A stretch of 64,000 bases of DNA from Pseudoxanthomonas composti (GTDB lineage: Bacteria; Pseudomonadota; Gammaproteobacteria; Xanthomonadales; Xanthomonadaceae), in NCBI RefSeq assembly GCF_004122095.1, contig NZ_SAWZ01000002.1:372001-436000 (forward strand), in the 5' to 3' direction. The notes below the pieces were generated by a model. The model did not search any database. It was not told where the DNA came from and saw only the letters and a program-made list of their open reading frames with translations. Below, one piece after another: positions 50,445-60,880 of this stretch; within the stretch, counting starts at the first letter, position 1, and each line of letters begins with the position of its first letter. The translations under genes were made by a program, and so were the position numbers.

Positions 50445-50746
50445 CACATCAACTCCGAAAACAGCCACAGCAGGCCGGCCATGGCCAGTCCGCCAAAGAT
50501 CACCAGCAGCGAGATGCGCGCCGGCGTGGCCAGGCCGCTCAGCGAGGTATCGCGCACGCTGCGGTAGCCGCCGCGCAACAACCATCCCAGGGCAGCCGGT
50601 TTGAGGAAGGCACCGGCGCCGAGCTGCGCGGTGATGGCCGGATGCCGGTCGCGCACGTGCACCAGGGTCAGCGGCCAGAAGATCACGAAGGCGCAGAAGC
50701 CGGCGATCGCCGTGGCCACGAACAGCAGGGCGAAGAACAGAATCAT
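50444..50746 (-). CDS. Small two-TM membrane protein
   Basis: 100 aa. Hydrophobic segments at about 2-28 and 78-98 with a basic middle loop. No family recognised. The ATG abuts a heptamer array on its upstream side, so it has no Shine-Dalgarno; translation may depend on read-through from asnS. Confidence 0.6.
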   Translation of the reverse strand: MILFFALLFVATAIAGFCAFVIFWPLTLVHVRDRHPAITAQLGAGAFLKPAALGWLLRGGYRSVRDTSLSGLATPARISLLVIFGGLAMAGLLWLFSELM

Positions 50747-50747
50747 G

Positions 50748-50857
50748 CGACGAGGAACGAGCGCAGAGGAACGAGGAACGAGAGTGACCTTCGGATATGT
50801 GTAGGGAGCCGTTGGTTCTGCACTCGTTGCTCGTTCCTATTCACTCGTTGCTCGCTC

Positions 50858-50859
<2 letters not shown>
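50748..50859. repeat. Heptamer inverted array filling the asnS downstream gap
   Basis: Purine arm 50748-50786 (CGAGGAACGAG units) and pyrimidine arm 50822-50859 (CTCGTTGCTCGTTCC units). Spans exactly from the membrane-protein start to the asnS stop codon, which lies at its edge. Confidence 0.88.
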
Positions 50860-52258
<1,399 letters not shown>

Positions 52259-52341
52259 CTCTTGAATCCTCGGCCTGCTGACACTATCGAAGGGGAACGC
52301 AGAGTTTACCGAAGCGACAGGGCCGCGGGCGCCCTGGCCGG

Positions 52342-52347
52342 TATAAT
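52342..52347 (+). promoter_or_regulatory. -10 box of the A-type Fe-S carrier gene
   Basis: Exact TATAAT; no good -35 at the expected spacing, so an activator may be needed. The ATG is 27 nt downstream, with GAGGAA before it. Confidence 0.5.
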
Positions 52348-52373
52348 TCGCTGGCTACTCGAGGAACCACCCC

Positions 52374-52727
52374 ATGGCTGTCACCCTTGCCCCCGCCGCC
52401 TTCGCGCGCGTCCAGCGCTTCGTCAGCCAGTCGCCCGGCGTGCTGGGGCTGCGCTTCGGCGTGACCCGCACCGGTTGCTCGGGCTGGGGCCATGTCACCG
52501 ACCTGGCGCGCGAACAGCGCGAGGGCGACACCGTGTTCGAGCAGGACGGCGTGCGCATCTACGTCGATGCCGACAGCCTGCCGCTGGTCGATGGCACCCG
52601 CATCGACTTCGCCAAGCAGGGCCTGAGCGAGGTCTTCGTCTTCGCCAACCCCAACGCCGCGGCCGAATGCGGTTGCGGCGAGAGCTTCACCACTGACGAT
52701 TCGCACCGGTCTACGGCTGTCGAGTGA
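52374..52727 (+). CDS. A-type iron-sulfur cluster carrier (IscA/ErpA/SufA family)
   Basis: 117 aa. The three conserved cysteines are Cys35 (TGCSGWGH), Cys99 and Cys101 (ECGCGESF). Carries or inserts Fe-S clusters into target proteins. Not in an isc or suf operon, so it could be ErpA-like; the exact name is not decided. Lies just before the low-GC island. Confidence 0.88.
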   Translation: MAVTLAPAAFARVQRFVSQSPGVLGLRFGVTRTGCSGWGHVTDLAREQREGDTVFEQDGVRIYVDADSLPLVDGTRIDFAKQGLSEVFVFANPNAAAECGCGESFTTDDSHRSTAVE

Positions 52728-53241
52728 CTCCTTGCTTATTTGAACTGCGAAAGAGTGTCGACCGACGACGCTCGCAGGTGTGGAGCGACGTCTCACCCAG
52801 CCGTGGGCCATAGACAGGTAGCTTGCCGCGTCAGCTGATCCGCTCCGACTGGTCGCCACACCGGGCTACTGAGTGGCAGTAGTGGCACCGAGCCGCGCCG
52901 CTGAAGCCCGATCTATCACAAGCGACTGGTTAGCCGCGACTTTGGCTGCGCGGCCAGATCGCTGGCAGAACTCGCGACTCCTGACTGTCCGCGCATGAGG
53001 ATTGTGGGCATACAACGTAGCCTGGGCCAGCCAGCGCTGTGAGGCCGGATAACGCGGCGGTATCAAAGCGCATCCTTGTACCTCCGAAATCCAACTTCAG
53101 GTTGCAGGGCGTGTAAGGCAAATGACGTCGTCCACCAGCAAACCCAGCAAGACCTTTCCGACCTCAAGAGCGTCAAAGTGTGGTGCAATCGCAAAAGGGA
53201 ATGTGCGCCATTGACCGTTCGTCTGATTGTTAAGTCCCTTC
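52728..53241. other. Gene-free stretch at the left edge of the Rhs island
   Basis: About 510 nt with lower GC and stops in every frame at intervals; short open frames on both strands show no known family or Shine-Dalgarno. Possibly decayed mobile DNA at an island junction. Confidence 0.5.
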
Positions 53242-53270
53242 TTGACAGTGCGTGGAACCTGACGTAATTG
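53242..53270 (+). promoter_or_regulatory. Candidate promoter of the rhs gene
   Basis: TTGACA (53242-53247), 17-nt spacer, TAATTG (53265-53270). Perfect -35, weak -10; 54 nt before the rhs ATG. Confidence 0.45.
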
Positions 53271-53324
53271 TCATTTATCGCGAGCGACAGACCAGTGTCG
53301 TCGCCCGATCACCGGGGAAGAACA

Positions 53325-56300
53325 ATGTGGAATATGGGACGTCTTGTCCCGGCGCTTCGCGTCGGGTCTCGTTGGCGCATGCTGTTTCCGGGGCTGCTTC
53401 TTCTTCTAACCTCCTTCAATGGACAGGCCATGATCATGGCCTGTACGAGCGTTGGCTCATCCGATGCCCAATGCACCACCGGTGGATGCACCGTGACAGC
53501 GCCGAGAGAGCGCTGCGAATGGGTTGCAGAGCCGGGAGATTATGCGCCACGTCGTTCCGACAGCGCGGTGAGAGACTTGGATTCGGTACAAGTCACAGGC
53601 AGCCGAGGCAAGACTGACTCGGAGATCTCCAACAAAACCACCAAGGCGCAGGTTGATCCCTGCGATGGCGTTGAGAAAAAGGAAGCCACTGATCATCCGG
53701 TGGAGATAGCAACGGGAAACAAGGTGCTTTCCGAGCTCGACTTCATGTTGCCGCCGTACAGTGGAACGCCACTGATGATTGGCCGGTACTACAACAAATC
53801 CCTCAACAGGGCCGGGATATTCGGAAACAGATGGGCCTCCAGTATCGAGTACACGTTGAGCTTCGATTACAACGGCAACCAATGCCACGGCAACCTGTAC
53901 TCAATCGCCACCTGCAATACTGGCGGGCAAGCGCTCACCAAGATCTACGCAAACCGGACCAGCGGGTTCGCCACTGTTTTCACGAAGGACGGCGCGGGGG
54001 TCTGGCGCAACGCTGGCGGCGCCGTACTTAGTCAGAGCGGGGCGAGCTGGGTATTGATCACGAAGGATGGGGACCAAGAAACCTACAACGCCAACGGACG
54101 TCCACTGACGATCCGTGATGAGCGCAACGTTGGATTGACCTACTCGTACAACGCCAGCAATCAGTTGGCGACGGTGAGTCATACTTCCGGACGCGCGATC
54201 TCTCTGACGTGGTCGAACGGCAAGATTTCCAAGATCACCGCGCCCAATGGCAAGGTGTACACGTATGCCTACAATAGCAGCGGCTATCTCAGCAGCGCGG
54301 CGCGTCCGGACAGCCTTGGGACGCGAACTTACTTTTACGAAGACAGCGCACAGTCCGGCGGCTTGACGGGTGTGGCAATCAACGGCACGCGCTATAGCCG
54401 CTTCGCCTATCAGCCTGACGGGCGCGTGGCATGGTCGGGGCTGGAAGGCGGTGTGGAGCGCAGCACGTTCTCCTATGGCGCTGACTACACCGACGTCACC
54501 AATGCTCTGGGGCAAACCTCGCGCTACGATCTGGTCACGGTTAATGGGATCAAGCGGGTTGCTGCGGTCGAACGTCCGCAGACCAATACATGCTCGTCAG
54601 GCATCAGGTATCTTGCCTTCGATACCAGTGGCAATGTGACCCTCGAACAAAATGCCAGCGGGTCAAAGACATCATACGTCTTCGATGCAGACGGTCGCCT
54701 CACTCAGAAGGTCTCCGGTATAGGTGCAAACGGCGAAACAGATCAGCAGCAGATCACGGTGCTGACATGGGACTCCAGCCACAAGAGCCGGCTCCTATCC
54801 GTCAAGAGTTACGGAACCGCGTTCAACCAGCCACTCCGCGAGATCGCCTACGACTACTTTGCGGATGGAGACCCAGCGGCACGCCTCTTAAAGTCCGTCA
54901 CGATGTACAACCGCAGCGCGTTCGGCACAGCCAACCAGGCGCTGACGACAAGTTACAGCTATTCCATTTACTCTTCGGGTCTGATTCAGACCATGCAAGT
55001 CGATGGACCCATCGCCGGCACTGGCGATCGGACCACCTATCAATACGATGCCAGCGGTAACCAGACCTCGATCACCAACGGTTTCGGCCACACCGTCAGC
55101 ATGAGCGGATATACCAACTTGGGGCGTCCCGGAACAGTGACGGGTGCCAACGGCGAAACCGCCAGCTACACCTACAACGCATTGGGCGATCCACTGATCG
55201 AGGTTCGTAACTACAACGGTAGTTCAGTTAACATTTCCAGGGTTTACAATGCCCGCGGCAACCTGAGTCAGGTTTCTCTGCCAAATGGGGATTCAAACTA
55301 TTATGCCTATGATGCGTTTGACCGAATCGTTCGGATAAGCAGGTTTGAGAAAAGTGTTTTCTCCCAAGTGTCGAATGGGCACGGTGGTTACAACGAGAAA
55401 ACAGAGGATTACGCGAGTGAGCTGGCCTTCAACTACGACCTCTTGAGCAATGCAGTTAGCCAGCAGCAGCATCTGGCCCTCACAACAACGCTCCAGGCAG
55501 GGTCGAGTACAACCGTTACTAACTCGACCAGCTACATCGCTAAAACGTTCATGGATTATGACGCGGGTGGATTCCTCGCCGCTCGACGGGGGAACAATGG
55601 TCAGAATGTTCGTTACCACTACAACGCTGATGGCAGGGTCGACAGCATCACATCGTCCGCCAATGCAGTCACCGCATACACCTACGATCGAAACGGCAAT
55701 CTAGTGCAGTCCACCGATCCGCTCGGGGGCATAACCCGCTACGGCTACGACGCGCTCAACCAATTGATCAGCGTGACCGATCCGCGAGGTAAGACGACAA
55801 CCTACACCTATGACGGCCTGGGCTTGCTGCGTGCGGTGATCAGCCCGGACACGGGGTCGACTTCGTATGGTTACGATGCGTCGGGCCTGCGGACCGCAAT
55901 GATACGCAATGATGGCGCAATGACGACATATTCTTACGATGGCATGGGGCGCCTGTCCGCCATGACGGCTGGCGGTCAAACGCTGGGATATGGCTACGAC
56001 AGCTGCACCAATGGACTGGGTCGCCTTTGCGCGACGTCGTCTCCAGGAGGGAGTACTACCAGCTTCGCCTATGAAAAGGACGGCAGACTGAAGCAGCGGA
56101 CGGAAGTCGCTACGGGTAACGGTGCGCAATCCAGCTATAGCACTTCCTACTCTTACGACGCATTCGGACAGCTGACGGGGATCACATATCCTAATGGCGT
56201 GGCGGTGGGATACGGCTACACCAGGGGGCAGCCGACGACCATGACAGTCAACATCAATGGCACGGTCATTAGCGTGATCTCAAGTATCAACTATCGACCC

Positions 56301-57710
56301 TTCGGTCCGGCGATGTCCATGATGTACGGCAACGGACTCAGTCGCGTCTACAACTACGACCAAGGCTACACCGCCGGTGATCTGCGTCTAACCGAATTGA
56401 GCACAGCCAATGCTGGGACGTATCTCCAAAGAATGCAGTACGGCTACGACACCAGCGATCGCATTACGCAGATCACCAACAACGTCAACGCCAATGGAAC
56501 CCAGGACTACGCCTACGATGCATTGGACCGCCTGACCCAGCAGAATGGACCACTGGGATATCAGGCATTCTACTGGGATGCCAACGGGAACAAATTCCAT
56601 CACACGTGGAGCTTCGATGAGGCGCTGTCCATAGATGCCAACAGTAATCGCGTCCTGTCGATGGGGCCGCACTTCTATAGCTATGACAGTCTGGGTAATC
56701 GCGCTACCCAAAGCTTCAATGGCTCCACTGGAAGTTTCAGCTATGACGGCTTCAACAGGTTGGCGACAGTCAGCCGCAACGCGGCGACGAGCTTCTTGGA
56801 GCCAGAGAACACCGCGGTAACGTTACCAGCAGGAACCAACGCTTACTCCTACAACGCCTTCAACGAGCGCGTGTGGAAATCGGCGCCGAGCCATGGCTAC
56901 TACCGTTACGTCTATGGGCCCGACAGCAAGCTGCTGGCCGAGCACAAGGATAATGGGGACGTGTGGACCAACTATCTATGGTTCAACGGCGAGCTGGTGG
57001 GGCTGGTACGCAGCGGTGCAATGTACTACGTGCATGGCGATCATCTGGGCCGGCCCGAAGTGGCGACCAACACAGGAAAAGCCGTTGTTTGGCGCGCGAC
57101 CAATTTGGCGTTCGGGCGTGGCGTTACCCAGGACAGTATTGGTGGATTGAACGTTGGATTTCCTGGGCAGTATTACGATCAGGAGACGAATCTTTGGTAC
57201 AACGTAAATCGCTACTATGATGCGAGAATGGGGTCTTACGCCCAGAGCGACCTAATAGGATTGGATGGCGGGTTGAATACGTACGCCTATGTTGGCGGTA
57301 ATCCGATCAGCCACACCGATCCTCTTGGGTTAGCGCGCGCGTCGGGCGGGGTGGCGGACTGCTTGGAGCTGATCTTTGGCCAGTCGGTCGCAGGCGTGAA
57401 CGTCAGAAATAAGACCTTCGTCAAGAACGACTTCGTTACCACGCGTAGGAACTCGATCAGGCTGCCGCCTAATTTGTCTACGGATGAGTTCTTTGCCGAT
57501 CATGAGCTGGTTTTGCATGAATACTACCATGTGCTTCGACAGTGGAACACGGGTGACCTGACACGGCGGGGTTACTTGGCCGAGGTTTCACGCTCTGGCT
57601 CCTGGGCGGACGGTAACCGCTTTGAAGATGCGGCGAATTCGTTTGCCAAAAACCAAGCCCAGGCGCTTCAAGATTGCCTACAGCAGAAGAAGGAGGAGTG
57701 CAGCAAGTGA
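53325..57710 (+). CDS. Exported Rhs-repeat polymorphic toxin with predicted zincin tip
   Basis: 1461 aa. N-terminal signal/TM segment ([17 protein letters not shown], about 19-35), DUF6531-like region with [17 protein letters not shown] (about 125), about 1000 residues of YD/Rhs repeats (e.g. YTYDALNQL types), then the Rhs-core GDHLGRP...[14 protein letters not shown] and the boundary [12 protein letters not shown] (to 1337). The 124-residue tip carries HEYYH (1398-1402), an HExxH zinc motif with acidic residues 22-36 positions later (E1420, E1434): a metallopeptidase-like toxin. Start has GGGGAAG upstream. Repeats have lower GC than the core genome. Overlaps the next gene. Confidence 0.88.
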   Translation: MWNMGRLVPALRVGSRWRMLFPGLLLLLTSFNGQAMIMACTSVGSSDAQCTTGGCTVTAPRERCEWVAEPGDYAPRRSDSAVRDLDSVQVTGSRGKTDSEISNKTTKAQVDPCDGVEKKEATDHPVEIATGNKVLSELDFMLPPYSGTPLMIGRYYNKSLNRAGIFGNRWASSIEYTLSFDYNGNQCHGNLYSIATCNTGGQALTKIYANRTSGFATVFTKDGAGVWRNAGGAVLSQSGASWVLITKDGDQETYNANGRPLTIRDERNVGLTYSYNASNQLATVSHTSGRAISLTWSNGKISKITAPNGKVYTYAYNSSGYLSSAARPDSLGTRTYFYEDSAQSGGLTGVAINGTRYSRFAYQPDGRVAWSGLEGGVERSTFSYGADYTDVTNALGQTSRYDLVTVNGIKRVAAVERPQTNTCSSGIRYLAFDTSGNVTLEQNASGSKTSYVFDADGRLTQKVSGIGANGETDQQQITVLTWDSSHKSRLLSVKSYGTAFNQPLREIAYDYFADGDPAARLLKSVTMYNRSAFGTANQALTTSYSYSIYSSGLIQTMQVDGPIAGTGDRTTYQYDASGNQTSITNGFGHTVSMSGYTNLGRPGTVTGANGETASYTYNALGDPLIEVRNYNGSSVNISRVYNARGNLSQVSLPNGDSNYYAYDAFDRIVRISRFEKSVFSQVSNGHGGYNEKTEDYASELAFNYDLLSNAVSQQQHLALTTTLQAGSSTTVTNSTSYIAKTFMDYDAGGFLAARRGNNGQNVRYHYNADGRVDSITSSANAVTAYTYDRNGNLVQSTDPLGGITRYGYDALNQLISVTDPRGKTTTYTYDGLGLLRAVISPDTGSTSYGYDASGLRTAMIRNDGAMTTYSYDGMGRLSAMTAGGQTLGYGYDSCTNGLGRLCATSSPGGSTTSFAYEKDGRLKQRTEVATGNGAQSSYSTSYSYDAFGQLTGITYPNGVAVGYGYTRGQPTTMTVNINGTVISVISSINYRPFGPAMSMMYGNGLSRVYNYDQGYTAGDLRLTELSTANAGTYLQRMQYGYDTSDRITQITNNVNANGTQDYAYDALDRLTQQNGPLGYQAFYWDANGNKFHHTWSFDEALSIDANSNRVLSMGPHFYSYDSLGNRATQSFNGSTGSFSYDGFNRLATVSRNAATSFLEPENTAVTLPAGTNAYSYNAFNERVWKSAPSHGYYRYVYGPDSKLLAEHKDNGDVWTNYLWFNGELVGLVRSGAMYYVHGDHLGRPEVATNTGKAVVWRATNLAFGRGVTQDSIGGLNVGFPGQYYDQETNLWYNVNRYYDARMGSYAQSDLIGLDGGLNTYAYVGGNPISHTDPLGLARASGGVADCLELIFGQSVAGVNVRNKTFVKNDFVTTRRNSIRLPPNLSTDEFFADHELVLHEYYHVLRQWNTGDLTRRGYLAEVSRSGSWADGNRFEDAANSFAKNQAQALQDCLQQKKEECSK

Positions 57711-58105
57711 AGAATTTACTTCCAATCTTCCTGAGTGCGTCGATAGTCGCGGGTTGTACTGCCTTCGGTGGTGACATGATCATTCGTGTGTCCGGATCAG
57801 TACCGGTATCTCGTGCGACGGAGAAGTCGGAGAAGCAGTGTCGGCTTGACATGGTCTCCGCCAGGACCGGCGAGCAGGGGAGTACACGGGACGTTGCCCC
57901 TGACTTTTCAACGACCATGATGGTTGTTGCTGGTCCGGAGCCGAAGCCCTACTACTTTGTGGCCGAATGCGACGACGGCCTTAAGTTCCGCTCGAATGAG
58001 GTCACCGTCAGTAGCGGCAGTTCGTACAGCAGGAGGTTCGATCTTGGGACACTCGTCGAGAGTGTTCCGAAACCCAGCGATGAAGGGAAGCGTCCCCCTC
58101 ACTGA
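57707..58105 (+). CDS. Lipoprotein, candidate immunity protein for the Rhs tip
   Basis: 132 aa. GTG start overlaps the rhs stop (GTGA), with AAGGAGGAG upstream. Lipoprotein signal [17 protein letters not shown] (Cys17), then a beta-rich domain ([32 protein letters not shown]). No family recognised. Position directly after the variable tip and export to the periplasm make it the best immunity candidate if the toxin acts in the periplasm; inference. Confidence 0.6.
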   Translation: MKNLLPIFLSASIVAGCTAFGGDMIIRVSGSVPVSRATEKSEKQCRLDMVSARTGEQGSTRDVAPDFSTTMMVVAGPEPKPYYFVAECDDGLKFRSNEVTVSSGSSYSRRFDLGTLVESVPKPSDEGKRPPH

Positions 58106-58137
58106 CGGGACGTCTTATCTAGCGGCCTGATTATTGA

Positions 58138-58314
58138 TGCGCGCGCGACGGTATCGAATATGTACACGACGAAGCGCTCCAAGAACACCGGCCATTTAAA
58201 CTGCTGTTCGCGCTGTCCAACCTGTGGATGGTGCGCAAGCGACTGCAGCCTACGGCAGGAAAGTTGCGTCCACGGTGCGGAAGGAATCCGCTCATCCGGG
58301 CGATTGCGGCCTGA
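58138..58314 (+). pseudogene. Possible C-terminal relic of a transposase
   Basis: An open stretch without its own start reads ...EHRPFKLLFALSNLWMVRKRL... and ends at TGA 58312-58314. The hydrophobic LFALSNLWMVRKRL with a basic end resembles C-termini of some IS transposases; no family assigned. Sits between the lipoprotein gene and IS30. Confidence 0.25.
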
Positions 58315-58404
58315 AAAGGGCTCGCAGAGAAAAACTTCGCGCGCATTGATTTCAGAAACCAGCGTCGTTCCCTTGGTTGCAATCTGCGCTGGTCACTTCT
58401 TAGA

Positions 58405-59467
58405 CTCAACTTCCAAGTGCAACACCCCACAACCACGTAGGGTGCTCGCATGGGAAAGTACTACAGTCATTTGAGTTCCGAGGAACGTGCCGTGCTGCAG
58501 ATCGAGATCAGCAACGGTGCAAGCATCCGCTCCATTGCGAGGCGCCTTAGCCGCAGCGCTTGCACTGTGTCGCGCGAGCTGGGCCGGCAGAAGGAGCCGA
58601 GATACATTGCCAAGCTGGCAGGACAGCGTTATCAGTTGCATCGAAAGCGGAGCGTTCGCAGGCGCAAGATCGTGGAAGGAAGTGCTCTTTTCCAGAGTAT
58701 TCGTGACGACCTGGTCTTCTATCGCTGGTCGCCTCAGCAGATTGCTGCCAAGCTTCGAGGCCTGCACCCGGACGACCCGAGCCAACGCGTGAGTCACGAG
58801 ACGATCTACGCCGCCATCTACGCACATCCATGCGGTGGCTTGAAGAAGGAACTCGTGGACGCGTTGCGCCGGCACAAGCCGACGCGTGGTCTGCGCCGCA
58901 CCACTGCCGCCAAACGCAGCTGGGTGCCCGAGGAGCTTCGCATCATCCACCGGCCCGAGGAGGTGGCCGAACGCTTGATTCCAGGGTATTGGGAAGGCGA
59001 CCTGATAAAAGGCGCATTCAACCGCTCCTGCGTGGGTACGCTGGTGGAGCGCAGGACGCGCTTTGTCCTGCTGTGCAAGATGGATGGCTGCACTGCCGAA
59101 GATGCACTGGAAGGCTTTACCCGGCAAATGAAGAAGCTGCCTCACTTTCTGCTTGGCAGCCTGACCTACGACCGCGGCACAGAGATGACCTGCTACAAAG
59201 AGCTCATGCGTCGGCTGAACATTGATCTATGGTTCGCCGATCCACATGCACCTTGGCAACGCGGCAGTAACGAAAACACCAATGGCCTGCTGCGCCAGTT
59301 CATGCCCAAAGGTGCGGACCTGACCAAGGCCAGCCAGGAAAACCTCAACAACGTGGCTGACTTGATGAACGCACGCCCACGACAAACGCTTGGCTGGAAG
59401 ACCCCGAATCAAGCGTTGGAAGAGGAATTCGCAAAGTTCAATGCAAGTGTTGCGCTTGCAAGTTGAG
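58405..59467 (+). mobile_element. IS30-family insertion sequence
   Basis: About 1.06 kb. Inverted ends CTCAACTTCCAAGTGCAACA at 58405 and its near-reverse complement at 59447-59467 match at 19 of 21 positions. It encloses one intact transposase gene whose stop falls in the right end. No clear target duplication is visible. Confidence 0.88.
58450..59466 (+). CDS. IS30-family transposase
   Basis: 338 aa, full length. N-terminal HTH SIRSIARRLSRSACTVSRELGR; DDE catalytic residues in GYWEGDLIKGA, LTYDRGTEMT and RGSNENTNGLLRQF. Appears intact and may be active. Nine nt separate the left end region's last T-G-G-G-A start context; ATG at 58450. Confidence 0.92.
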   Translation: MGKYYSHLSSEERAVLQIEISNGASIRSIARRLSRSACTVSRELGRQKEPRYIAKLAGQRYQLHRKRSVRRRKIVEGSALFQSIRDDLVFYRWSPQQIAAKLRGLHPDDPSQRVSHETIYAAIYAHPCGGLKKELVDALRRHKPTRGLRRTTAAKRSWVPEELRIIHRPEEVAERLIPGYWEGDLIKGAFNRSCVGTLVERRTRFVLLCKMDGCTAEDALEGFTRQMKKLPHFLLGSLTYDRGTEMTCYKELMRRLNIDLWFADPHAPWQRGSNENTNGLLRQFMPKGADLTKASQENLNNVADLMNARPRQTLGWKTPNQALEEEFAKFNASVALAS

Positions 59468-59499
59468 ACCGCCGAGCCCTTCTTGTTTTAGTTGAAGTC

Positions 59500-60036
59500 A
59501 TGAAAAATTTTATTCTAATAATCTTATTCTTTTCTCTTATGTTCTTTTTAATTCCCGCGCATGGTGGTGAGCTGAATAATAGACTAGCCAGGGACATGGA
59601 AGGCGCTGAGCAGTCGATCTTGGCGTCATTGGTTTCCCATAGAAGCTCTGGGAATGAATATCTCTGCGCTCAGAACTTGTACGCGTGTACCGGTGTGGAC
59701 AAGGCGGAGCTAGGTCTTTCTCTGATCGGCGGTAGCAGAAGCATGGCTGCTCCTAGGAAGCTTCTAGAACTTGCTCGATTCAAAATGGATGCCGGCCTAT
59801 CGAGCGACTTCAAATGCTACGTGAGTTTTCGCGGAAATGCGGTCATCAATCAGGTTGCATCGGTTGATGCCAACAAGTTGGCGGCACAGTGTCGCGAAGA
59901 GCTGTCGGCTTTCAAGAAGAGGGCGCAAGCAAGATACGATGTTTCTGTTGAGGAGATTTGCAGGACACCAAGCGAAATTGCCAATGTTTTACGGGATATC
60001 AAGGCCATAGCGAAGTCGGGGGCAGGCTGTGACTGA
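59500..60036 (+). CDS. Small exported protein of unknown family in the Rhs island
   Basis: 178 aa. AT-rich start encoding a strong signal peptide (FILIILFFSLMFFLIPAHGG). Mature part helical with a few cysteines (YLCAQNLYACTG, FKCYVSF, AAQCREEL, EEICRT), suggesting disulfides. Codon use is unlike the core genome. Just downstream of IS30. In this setting an orphan immunity protein is plausible; not recognised otherwise. Confidence 0.55.
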   Translation: MKNFILIILFFSLMFFLIPAHGGELNNRLARDMEGAEQSILASLVSHRSSGNEYLCAQNLYACTGVDKAELGLSLIGGSRSMAAPRKLLELARFKMDAGLSSDFKCYVSFRGNAVINQVASVDANKLAAQCREELSAFKKRAQARYDVSVEEICRTPSEIANVLRDIKAIAKSGAGCD

Positions 60037-60171
60037 ACAAAAGCCTCTTCCTGTGATGAAGGAGGTGGTGTTTTGGGGCGGAGCGCACTTCCGCCGATCT
60101 GGGGGGGTCAACACTTGCGGCGAAGATAAAGAGTCGCATCGCGCAAGCCATGTCGGACAAGGAGTGCACGC

Positions 60172-60615
60172 ATGAGGATTTTCTGTTCGCGAACTAAGAG
60201 GTGGGAGTGGGTTGCAGCTACAGTAGCTTTAACATTTGGCAACGCTCATGTGGACGTGCGCCCTTGCTCCATCCAAGAAGCTTTTGCTGCGGAGCAAGAA
60301 GCAAGTAGTGTGCGCCACTGGGAGGCCGTCTATCAGTCGTATGAAAGATTCTTCCATTGTGACGATGGCGCTATCAGAGAGGGGTACAGCTACTCCGTTG
60401 GATCGCTGCTCGCAAACCAGTGGGAAGAGTTTGACGAGCTCGTTCTGCTGACCCGTGGATCGCCGCGATTTGAGGATTTCGTTGTCTCTCATATTGATGA
60501 GACGTTACCTCAGAACGATGCCAGGAAGATCCAAGAAAACTTGTCGCGATGCCCGAAGTCGGGCAAGAAACTCTGTTCTCGGCTGAAAAGAGCTATTACA
60601 TCATTGAGGGAGTGA
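60172..60615 (+). CDS. Small exported protein, candidate orphan immunity protein
   Basis: 147 aa. Basic N-terminus then hydrophobic WVAATVALTFGNAHV, a helical mature domain with YSVGSLLANQWEEFDELV and CPKSGKKLC. The size and location before an Rhs-like remnant are typical of displaced immunity genes; no family assigned. Its ATG overlaps a short upstream frame ending at 60175. Confidence 0.5.
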   Translation: MRIFCSRTKRWEWVAATVALTFGNAHVDVRPCSIQEAFAAEQEASSVRHWEAVYQSYERFFHCDDGAIREGYSYSVGSLLANQWEEFDELVLLTRGSPRFEDFVVSHIDETLPQNDARKIQENLSRCPKSGKKLCSRLKRAITSLRE

Positions 60616-60635
60616 AATGACTACGTCATCTGACT

Positions 60636-60749
60636 TGCGAAAATTATTGGCGACAGATTCCCTTTGATCCTGCGGGGCAGTTGAATCGGAGCATTTCTGT
60701 GCTCATCGTAAGCCGAGTCCATCTGTTAACTTCCGGGCATTTTTGTTAG
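60636..60749 (+). pseudogene. Possible Rhs-repeat fragment
   Basis: A reading without start, ENYWRQIPFDPAGQLNRSI, resembles one YD/Rhs repeat (FDPAGQL), then ends at TAG 60747-60749. It begins about 20 nt after the immunity candidate, the usual place of displaced rhs ends. Confidence 0.3.
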
Positions 60750-60880
60750 CTGGAAATTGAATATCAGCCCTGCGGTAGACAGGTACACCACGGATCGCGA
60801 CGTGGCCTGAGCCAACGCCCGCCGGCTGCGTGCCCGGCAAACGCGTTAATCTGCCCGGCTCTGAACGATGGGGTAGGGCG

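Noticed and set aside
52866-53267. Short open frames on both strands before the rhs gene
   Set aside because: No Shine-Dalgarno, no recognisable domain, and the promoter-like sequence lies inside one of them.
58405-59467. Target site duplication for the IS30 element
   Set aside because: Flanking 2-4 bp on the two sides do not match, so the ends or the duplication cannot be set with confidence.
60056-60175. 39-codon frame starting MKEVVFWGG that overlaps the next gene by ATGA
   Set aside because: Too short, no family, and its AGGAGG lies inside rather than before the frame; perhaps a relic.
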